The notes beneath the pieces were generated by a model that saw only the letters and a program-made list of their open reading frames with translations, was not told where the DNA came from and did not search any database. Below, one piece after another: positions 55,001 to 64,000 of a stretch of DNA of 64,000 bases. Where the stretch lies: positions 18,742,589 to 18,806,588 of the forward strand of contig OZ038320.1 of assembly GCA_964035795.1 (NCBI GenBank), in the 5' to 3' direction. The translations under genes and the position numbers were made by a program. Numbering within the stretch: the stretch's first letter is position 1; every line of letters starts with the position of its first letter. The DNA comes from Pterobdella sp. o SKG-2022 (lineage: Eukaryota; Annelida; Clitellata; Hirudinida; Piscicolidae).

Positions 55001-57537
55001 TCATTGCGCTGTTTCAAAGCATGGTTAACAAATTATTTCACACAACTTTCACAACTCCCGAAAGCAGAAATTAGCTAGCATTGCCATATGAGGCGTATAA
55101 ATGCATGATTTCAGTTAAAACCTATTTGCAGTTTGAAATGATTGAACAAGAAATAAAATAGTGTAAATGTTATTTATAATTTTCACTCTAACAATGTATC
55201 TTCATTTCCCAAACGTAATAATAGAGAAGTAAAACTGCGGTGTAAAAATGTTGATCTTTTCTGAGGCTTAAATGTCTAGATAGAAACGTGAAAATAATTT
55301 CAGGAGTGTCGTTTTTTTCACAAACATATTTGCAGCAATTTAGTTTTATTCAGAAACATATGGTTTCAAAGTTTGGAGAATGTTATTTAGCATCGCAAAA
55401 AAGGTTGCAAATGAATGTACATGAAGCACACCAACTGTGCCTCTTGTTTAAGTTTTTTGAAGTGAAAGCAAAACAAAAAGTGAAACAATTTTTTTAAACT
55501 AGCAATTAAAACACGATAGTGCTAATGAAAATAACGAAGGCATAAGTAATTGGTAAAAATTATATTAGAAACACTATTAAATGCAAAAAAGTAGAAAAGA
55601 TAAACACAACATTGAAACTGTAAAAGAATAATAAAAGTGAATTTGTTTGAATTAACGATGAAAATGAATATTTATTTATGTTTACAGAGAAGTTTCGAAC
55701 AAGTATGATTAAGACAGTGTGCTACTAAGAGAAGCAGAAGTCGTGTTGAATGTTTTAATAGTGAAAATTGAAACTTGTTTTAAAAATATAATCAAAAAAA
55801 TTGTTGTTTCAAAAAAATATAGTAACAGTTATCCTTCCTTTTACAAAAGAATTATGCAAATGTTTATGATATTTGAAGAAAACAACAAGAGGCTTTATTA
55901 TGATTGTTGAAACAAAATGGTTGCACAAAGCACAAAACAGTGGAAACATCTGCAACCTTAAACTAACAAAAAGCAGTGATGATAAATAACTATAGCTTTC
56001 AAACATATTCACAAACGTTTGAAGTTTAAGTGCTAAATAGCTTAAGTTTTAGGAGAAAGGGGTTGTTTTTGTTTGCTGTTTTGAAAGGTGCTCAAAAACT
56101 TAGACATTATGCTTACATTTTTTCATAAATTTGTTTTCTTTAAAGATGTTATAAAAATTTTTTCAATTTGAAATTTCAAATCAATTTTATGAGCTTTCGT
56201 CAGTTTTTTTCTAAAATCTTCAAACAGTTTATTCAGCTTCTCCATGAAATATGAATAATGGAGAAGTATTTTCAAAAAAACCTTTCTAATTCTTTATAAT
56301 GACCCCTTAGAAACTTCAAATGTGTGTTTAAGCAAAATAACTTTTGTGAATACTAATCGAGCCATGTCTTTACTCTCCAATTATTGTTTATCATTCGACT
56401 GAAGTAGTATGAAGTCTTAGCCATTCATAATAAAGTGTAGAAGTTGATGGAAACAAAAAAAAATTTTTTTTAAGCAAATAAATATATGAACTTTTTTTTG
56501 AAAAAATTTTTATTTTTATGTATAATAACATAATATGAACAAAACTATAAAAATGTATGAAAAACCTGCAGCATACATTAAATTTTCTTTGATATCAACA
56601 CAATCCCACATATAATTTAATGAAACGGCAGAAAACAATTTTCCGCAACTCGCGATAAATAAATGCATGCACCAAAAACACTTAGTTCCATTATTACAAC
56701 ATCAAATTAAGCTCCAAATACCTTTAACGGGAGTAGAAATGGCTACTAAGTTGGCCAAAGCTGCCCCATAGCCATGTCCCAACATTGTGACTCTCTTTGG
56801 GTCGCCACCGAAATGTATGATGTTGCTTTGGATCCACTTTAGTGAAGAGATTATGTCCAATACGGCATAATTACCTGTAGTTTCATTGTCTTCTGTACTC
56901 ATAAAACCTGCAGAAATATTTTTCTTCTAATTCGCAAAATTTACAGCTTCTTTGAGCGTAATTTTATTTTTGATATTGTCGAAAGGACACCTAACATTAT
57001 TATTAATGAATTAACTACAAAAAAACAAGACTTTTAGAACTTTCTTATTATAATTCAATGTTAATTACTATCTATTTGCAATTTAGGATGAAAGACGAAC
57101 TGGAATTAAAAGTTCAAAGCTACTGAAATTAAGCTTGGAAAAAGTTTTAAATGAAATATTTTGTTGAAAACACAAAAATAGATTTTTTTAAATCTACTTT
57201 TTGAATACTTACTCAAAAACATTAAATTATAGATAAAATTAAAAATAATTGAAAGCTCAACAAGGAATTTTAAACTTTCAAACAAAACTTTCATTTGAAT
57301 TTTATGACGTAGAATTGTTCAAACCTAAAATTCCGAGTCGGTAGTTAATAGTGACAACAATATGAAAGCCGGAAGCAGCCATTGCACTTCCATCATAAGC
57401 GTTTCCACTACCGGTCTCGTAAGAATCGCCATGTATGAACAACAAAACAGGAAACAAGAGGCGCTCTGTACTTTGCTGTTTTATGTGGATTTTTTGCTTT
57501 TGGAAATCATCTTTTTCTTTCCTCTCTAATATGTCTC
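40025..57537 (-). CDS. Neuroligin-like cholinesterase-domain adhesion protein (5' end not found)
   Basis: Exons in gene order: 57537-57325, 56907-56722, 54335-54112, 52699-52406, 50163-49640, 43419-43301, 42526-42395, 41580-40025. Phases agree at every junction. The fold is the carboxylesterase type: [92 protein letters not shown] and [19 protein letters not shown]. The nucleophile Ser is replaced by Tyr (GHGYG) and the catalytic His position reads Phe (FGGDLIYTF), so it is not an esterase, as in neuroligins. The last exon has a transmembrane segment (about 41329-41251), a basic stop-transfer RRKKKGRRK, and about 400 cytoplasmic residues rich in Asn, Ser and Gln. The first exons with the signal peptide were not found. 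Gliotactin-type is an alternative. Confidence 0.86.
43420..49639. other. Large intron of the neuroligin-like gene
   Basis: About 6.2 kb, AT-rich. I see no exon that fits the reading phase and no transposon proteins. A CATC/CATT-biased low-complexity stretch lies at about 44328-44440. A 97-codon plus-strand frame at 45045-45338 resembles nothing. Confidence 0.55.
50164..52405. other. Intron 4 of the neuroligin-like gene
   Basis: AT-rich apart from a short GC-richer patch at about 51145-51230 that has an open frame on both strands. A candidate exon at 51535-51604 is listed separately. No transposon protein was seen. Confidence 0.5.
51535..51604 (-). other. Candidate extra exon of the neuroligin-like gene
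   Basis: Reads [18 protein letters not shown] on the minus strand after an AG, in the intron between exons 4 and 5, where vertebrate neuroligins have about 25 more residues of acidic/aromatic sequence. The start phase (0) fits exon 4, but its best donor gives phase 2, which does not fit exon 5. It may therefore be a decoy or need one more exon. Confidence 0.25.
52700..54111. other. Intron 3 of the neuroligin-like gene, with a solo foldback arm
   Basis: Bases 53104-53171 match one arm of the foldback at 6724-6871 (ATTTGAACACTAAAGGTAAT, then AAAGCTTTTCGTTAACAAAG); the partner arm is missing. Otherwise nothing recognised. Confidence 0.6.
54336..56721. other. Intron 2 of the neuroligin-like gene, nothing recognised
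   Basis: AT-rich. Short open frames on both strands (55288-55497, 55719-55910, 55809-56012) lack family resemblance and do not fit the exon phase of the surrounding gene. Confidence 0.5.
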
Positions 57538-60500
57538 CTGTATTAAATAAAGTTTTTAAATAAAATTTAGATTGGTCATATAAAAAATTGATTGAATATA
57601 ATTCAAACTCAAAAGATATTTAAATGGAAACATTTTTAAGAAGCTTTTTGGAGAAAAGTGAAATAAAAGCAGCCTACTCCAGTTTCGACTTTTTAGTGAG
57701 AGTTGTTTCGAACTGAGAAAAAAGCTTTAAAAAGTAAAACTTCATCTTTTGTCTGATAATTAGGATGAGTTATAGATCAATTGAAAAAAACCTTTGAAAT
57801 TTAGCTTTTATAGATTGAATGTGATTTTCACTGATGATTTGGATTATAATTAAAAGTTTTCAATCTGAAACTGTCTTTAATCTTGAAATAATACTTAGAG
57901 CTTTCATGTTTAAAAACTTTCATTAAAAATACAACTTATAAGCTAACTCAACTCAGATTTTTAAAGCTTTTTCAAAAAGTTACGAATAAAAATGTCTATG
58001 AAATGAAAGAAAGTAATTCATTTAAAATTAAATTATTCCTTCTCTTTATAAAAAGTTGAAAAATATTTTCGAAAATTAGCTTTTACAAGCATCAATAAAC
58101 TAAAAAACTTCTAAATCAATTGCTTGGAATTCAAATTGAAAAAAAAAGAATTTATTTGGAGCTTATGAATATGAAATCTAAAAATTGAGAATAAATTGAA
58201 AATATTATTTTTTCACTCTCAGCTTTAAAATTGTTTTGGTTTAATCCTTTCGGATCTTCGCAACTAATCATTATTGATAGTGTTTATGAATGGAGCTTAA
58301 ACTTATCTTCTTCTTTGTAAAAAAAACCTTTAAAAATATTTCCAAACATACTCTTCATATAAAATAATATCTTTGGAATTATAGGTGTTTTTTCTTCAAA
58401 AGATTACAATTCAAAACGTATAGTGCGAAATTGCTGATAACTCGTTTGAACACAAAGAAATTTAACGCTTCGTTACATTAGTATTTATGGATAGCATGTC
58501 AAAAAATGAGTAAAAATTTCGTGTTGGAATGTATTATGTAACTGTTTCATATTATAAAACTCTGTTCAACAGAAAAATATTCTATAACTATGTTTATTTA
58601 ACTTGAATCTAAATAAAATAAAAAATTCAAAAAAATTCATTAAAATTAATTTTAAATATTTCTATTGGTTTCAAATTTTTAAAAATAATTTTTAAATTTT
58701 GTTCAAATTACGTCTGAAAAAAGACTTCAAATTATTTTGAATTTACTTATATTTATGTAATAGTTGATATGAGCAGTTTTTATTCAAAATGTTTGTAAGG
58801 TTCATTTTTAATTCATAATCATATTTCACACCTTAGTAGACAAATTGAAAGTCAGTGTGATAACTAATTTTGGGCTCAACTCAATAAAATCAATCTTAAT
58901 TTAATCTACAGCTTGAAAGTTTGAAGAGACTTTAATGAAGCTCTCCTATTTACCTAGTTTAGAGTATTTGAATCAATTTATACTTAGTTATTATTTTCAA
59001 ATTTAGAAGCAACACAATTATATAAAATATTCAAATTTTAAAATCTCTAAAAATTGGAAATATTTTACAAATGGAAGTTTCATACACAAATGTAGATCTC
59101 TCTCATAATAGCTTCAAGGGTATAACAATGACGAAAAGCTTCAACCGCAAAGAATCTGCTGTGCAGGTTATGAAGAAGAGACCATTTATGTAATAGTTGA
59201 CAAAACTTCACATTATTTATTCAAAATAAAAAAAATCAAGCAAAAAATTAATGAAAATTATCTAAGCAGCTATCTATTTGTCTGCATTGATTAATGGTTT
59301 TGAAGCCATTTAACAGACCAGAGGCTGAGCTTCGAGTCATTTCAGTTATAAATAATAAAAATTGAAAATTTATAAATTAAAAAATTGAAAAACGTGGGAA
59401 ATGTTAAAAAAACCAGGTCAGAGAAGTTAGATTGATATGCTTCAGACACAAACTAACGAAGAAAAAAAGGATTATGTTAGCAAGAGTTTTTCAAGCCAAA
59501 AGTGAGAAGATGGCTAAAGAAAGACCAGAAGAAAGTAACTAGACACAGTGTTAAATTTTTCAAAGATAGTGGAAACACGTAAAGGGAATTCCAAATGAAA
59601 ATAAAAATGGAAGAAACTGATTTTTATGACAAGTTATGAGAAAAAAGCCAAAATATAAAAAAATACTCTTTCGAAAAAGTAATACATATAATTTTTAACA
59701 ACTACATAAAGTGTTCAATCCAATTCAACAAAAGAAAAACAAATGATTTTAGTCTTTGAATTATTTTTATCTCAAAAATTGGAATTCTAGTGAAATTGAC
59801 AAAAAAAATGGAAAAAGATAATTGAAAAAAACTGAAGGTAGTCTATTCATTGATGATGACTTTTGAAATTTTTATTTACAAGCTCTCAATAGCAGAAAAT
59901 TTAAAAATGATTTATTGGTTTTTTCATAAAAGAATTTTTTAATATTAAATTTCTACTAAATGACGTTTTGTAAAATGGTTCATGAAAAATAAGGAAATTT
60001 TAAGTTTAATTAAGATTTAATAATGTTCATAATTGGATTCAACTTAGTGATAAAAAAAGACATTTGAGTTTAAACTCAGTTCTCAATTGTTTGAAAGTTA
60101 ATTGAAATTTTGATTATTTTGTATTAAAATTGCTTCTAACTTATCTCAGGTCATTTTTTCCACAATTTTATAGCCTGTTTATCTATCATTGAAGTTTATA
60201 GTTCATCAGATACAAACCAAAACACAAGAGAGAAATTAACTTTGAAAAAAAAATAAATTCGTAAGATTGATTCACCAGTATTTATCATAAAAAAAAGAAA
60301 TAATATTAATATTTTTAGAAACATCGTATGTAATTTTTTGTTTTCATTAGTACAAATATTAATATTACTTTAACATTTGAGATTTCTTCCAAAAAGTTAT
60401 TGAAAATTCAAAATACTTTTTCCATTTTAATGCATAAATATTGAAAACACAATAAAAATTAATTTAGTTTTTTCTTTTCTAGGACATTTTCTTAGCATGG

Positions 60501-63500
60501 TCACTTCAACGGTTTCATTCACACTATTTTAGGCCTGCCGGAATTCTCTTCTGCGTCAGATACTTTACAATAGCTTTGACAATCTTTTTAAATTAATACA
60601 ATTAAAAGACTGTATAACATGACCCTCAAAACGTGTTGTAGAGAATGCAAGGCAATGTACGCCTGCAAGCACTCAAACACTTTCACTAAGTATATCCACC
60701 ATCACCATTACATTGATGTTTGAAAAATTATCTATGACTGAAATTTGTAAAACTGAGATTTTCTTCAATAAAGATTCATATTCTTATTATTTTTTTTGGC
60801 ACGAATGGAAGTTTTTTCAAAGCTCATTATCATAGCATTCACAATATCAACGAGAAATAAATAATTTTAAAAAAGCGAAAACTCTTTTTCATTTTAATTT
60901 GACTTTGTTGCATTAGAAAAATTATGAATGAAGCATTATATAGTTTTCAAAAATTAAAATTTTCGAACTTCATTTTTAATATATAAAATCTTTCCAATTT
61001 GTATTCTTGATTCATACATATTTAAAAAACAATTAAATCTTGAATCGCTATTTTATTGTTTCAATTGTCAAAATATTATCTAAAATATCATTTTCATTAT
61101 ACAAAATCTATTCTGAATTGATTTATAAAAGATTAAAGTAAAAGAAATCATAATAAAATTTCAAAACTAAAAAAAAATTCAAGAATCTAAAATTAAAAAA
61201 ATATATCAAAAACAGAATTTCCACAAAAGAGAACAAAACGTCATTCATATGTCTGTTGCATTTCTGTTTACGATGCCCAAGCCTTCATTATGACACCCGG
61301 GACATGCACCTAGCTTTCTTTCCTACTCTGCCACTATTTAATATTCCAAGGTTTTATTAGAAAGAATGTATTCAAAATTCTCAATCTTCAATGATTTTTG
61401 AAATTTGCAAGGTGTATCATTTCACTCCGGTCTTTTTGCATACGATACTTGCATTTAATTTTTCAATGCTTGATTACTTATTTATTCATAAAAATTAATA
61501 CTTATTGAACAAAAGTGTTTTACTTAATAAGCATTTCGTTTCTCACATTGATATTTTCACAATACTTCAAAATTTAATAAAAAATTTTGACAAAAATTGA
61601 AGAAAAAATTGAAAATAGATTGAGGTAACGCAATGTGGAATATGTGTTGAATTCAATTTTTTATTTGCCTTCATCAATACATGCACTATTTGTATTAAAT
61701 TTAAGAAAAAATCAGGGCGTTGCTCTTGTTAATTAAGCAGGTGGTGTCATATGAGAAAATAATGAAAAAAATGTTTTCAAATACTTAGATTTCACTCAAA
61801 AATGTACATTCTTTTTTGAATAATGATTTCAATGTTATTTTTTATGTTTTTTTCAAAATTTTTCTAATATCTCATACAATAAACAAAAATTTTAATAAAT
61901 TTTAATTTTAACAAGTGGATTAGGGGTGGACACACGCTAAGCCGTTTTTAAAAAAGCTATAAAATCAAAACTTTTAAATATTTCAAATCGCGTCCAACAT
62001 TGGAGTTTATTTTGAATTTTGAATTACAGCACTCAAGACCGGAGTGGTAATATTTTTGAGAAACTTCCGTATGATGGTGAATGACTGAAATTTTAGTGTA
62101 CTGGAAAGATAACATGAATTATTAATAAAAATCTATATGCTTGTTCCTATACTTTTCATTCTGTAATGTTCAAATGTGAATAAATAAGATATTTGATTTT
62201 GAATTAAAATAAATTTATGGTTTAATTAAAAGTGACGTTGTTTATTGTGCTCCTATAAACCAAATTTCATGGCCATTCTGCTTTTCTATAAATGGAATAT
62301 CTTTGACATTTGTGTGGTGTTGTTTATGAACATTTTGAAACTTTGGGTATAATTCTTAGTGATTTTTCCGTTAAACTATGATACCTTTATTGTAATATTA
62401 TGCTAATAATTCAATGGCTTTTACCTCAAAACTAAGCTGTGTAACATTTAAACTTTCTTCTATGTGCAATTATTATGCTTAATAAAAAATAAACAAAAAT
62501 AAATTAGAAATGTTGAAATGTATAGTTTATTTATGTCACTATTAACTTGCTTTCAATTGGTACTGATCCAACTACACTATGACCTTCGCAACTAACACAA
62601 AGTTAATCAAACTGACGTTTCCAAAAAAAACCAGTGTCGATAATTTTGAGAAAATTTAAACTCCAAAATGCTGATCTATTAGATATACAAAGGCTGTTTT
62701 GATATTTTTATAATTGGTGATGCCTTAGAATAAAGTCTATCCTCTAAATGAAAAGAATCGAAAAGCTTAATTATTTATTCATACTTTCAATTCATCAGAA
62801 AAACTCTAAGCAGCTTATTTCAAAAGTCGAAACTTTTGTTTCAAAAAGCATTTCTGCGTCTAAAAATATTTTATCGAATCAAAAAATTTCATGATGATTG
62901 TGATGGTAAATAAAAGTCAAATATAGAAGAAATTTCTAAAATAACACACCAAAAAGTATAATATGAATAGAAAAGTTAAAAGAGATATAATTTTATTTAC
63001 ATTTAAAAAAAAAAACAATTTAAATAATTTAAAAATACATAGATCGAAATTCATTTAAATAAAAAAACAAAAGCAATGAATAAGGGCGAGAGGATCAATG
63101 GTAATAAGCATAAGCAAATACAAGATGCCACACTCGACACCAAAAACACTTAAGGCAACTTTTTATGTATCTTATTTTTATTTTTACACCTTTATTATCC
63201 TTTTATTTCCAAAAATACTCACAAAAAATATTTTTATAGAGAATTCGAGCAATATCCCTTTTAGATGTGAGTTAATATAACACGACTCAAAATTTAGTTA
63301 GAAAAATATATGTAAAAAAATTAATATAGAAACTCGATTAGAAAAAATTTGAAATTGATTCAAATTAAAATACTTTCAGCTAAATGATACATTTTTGTTT
63401 TAAAATTTTTTGAAATAAAAAAAAGTTTTGCTAAAATAAACTTCATTAAAATTGGATTTCTGTTTGTGACAGAGCGTTTCAGACACGCAACATTTTTTTG

Positions 63501-64000
63501 AATAACGTTGTTAGCTTTCGACTTTTGATTTTATTACGCATTCGTTTTTTCATTTTTACCTGGTTTTTCCAAATATTTTCAAAATTTCATTATTGCTTGA
63601 TAATTTTTGCGGTGAAAAACCAAGCAAGAAAGCAATAACGTTAAAAGTTTTATGGCATTTGCACTAATAACCATTAACTTATAACCGTTTCCAAAATTTC
63701 CTTTTTAAAGCCGCTTTTCTTGGATCATGTTCTTTAGCATATTAATAAATGCACGTTTTGTGTAGAATTAGGATTATCTAAACTGAATAAGGATTTTGCT
63801 CTGTCAAAGGTTTTTTAAAAATTTGAACAATTCAGTCAAAAAGAAATTTAAAAATACAGATTGATGAATAAATGTATAAAATGAGTTTTTGAAAATTTAA
63901 TTGGATTTTGATGGATGTTATAATGAGTAAGTGGAAAAAAGATGAATAAAGGCAAAAACAATTTCTTTCAATTTAAAAAAAAAACATCGACTAAAATTAA
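57538..64000. other. No supported gene; probable 5' intron of the neuroligin-like gene
   Basis: About 6.5 kb of AT-rich sequence full of short A and T runs. The exon at 57537 starts mid-domain in phase 1, so at least one upstream exon encoding the signal peptide and the N-terminal esterase region must exist. I could not find it here on the minus strand. Slightly GC-richer patches at 59080-59180, 60520-60700 and 61250-61330 contain no recognisable coding sequence. Confidence 0.5.

Noticed and set aside
60520..60700. Possible N-terminal neuroligin-like exon
   Set aside because: Minus-strand frames near here lack the expected esterase N-terminal motifs (such as the PYA-PPVG and EDCLYLN regions) and have stops close by.
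61427..62050. Inverted pair of ACCGGAGTG sequences
   Set aside because: The shared run is about ten bases with no longer arms, so chance is sufficient.

Overview
The window is a very AT-rich stretch of an invertebrate animal nuclear genome. Its genes are split into many short exons with GT-AG introns, and the gene content is metazoan: a neuroligin-type adhesion protein, the helicase MCM8, a MAK/ICK-type ciliary kinase, a TTC29-type flagellar protein and a DALRD3-type tRNA cofactor. I cannot name the phylum from sequence alone. Exons were traced by hand, by matching translations to family members and checking splice sites and reading-frame phase across junctions.

Layout. 1-1190: a LINE copy (+) that has lost its reverse transcriptase. 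1391-5153: the last four exons of a TTC29-like gene (+); its second intron holds a 300-bp AAT microsatellite and a 5'-truncated restriction-endonuclease-type LINE that looks like a Dong/R4 element. 5930-12554: a complete 17-exon MAK/ICK-like kinase gene (+). 13185-15575: a decayed LINE (+). 16162-19825: a DALRD3-like gene (-). 20034-32915: a nearly complete MCM8 gene (+), head-to-head with DALRD3 across about 200 bp; its introns carry a LINE on the opposite strand, two foldback elements, a tRNA-like relic and two copies of a dispersed repeat. 33370-34560: a LINE endonuclease fragment (-). 35105-36760: another LINE copy without RT (+). 36803-38240: a broken pogo/Tigger transposon (-). 40025-57537: eight exons of a neuroligin-like gene (-), with very large, almost featureless introns. 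57538-64000: AT-rich sequence with no gene I can support; the 5' exons of the neuroligin-like gene should lie in it or beyond it.

How the genes relate. TTC29 and MAK/ICK kinases both act in cilia or flagella and lie next to each other on the same strand. MCM8 (DNA repair) and DALRD3 (tRNA-Arg 3-methylcytosine) are divergently arranged and probably share a promoter. I see no evidence of a new multi-gene system. The most unusual features are the mobile elements: a probable TAA-repeat-targeting LINE, several LINE copies that lost the RT domain in different ways, and a family of foldback elements sharing one core.
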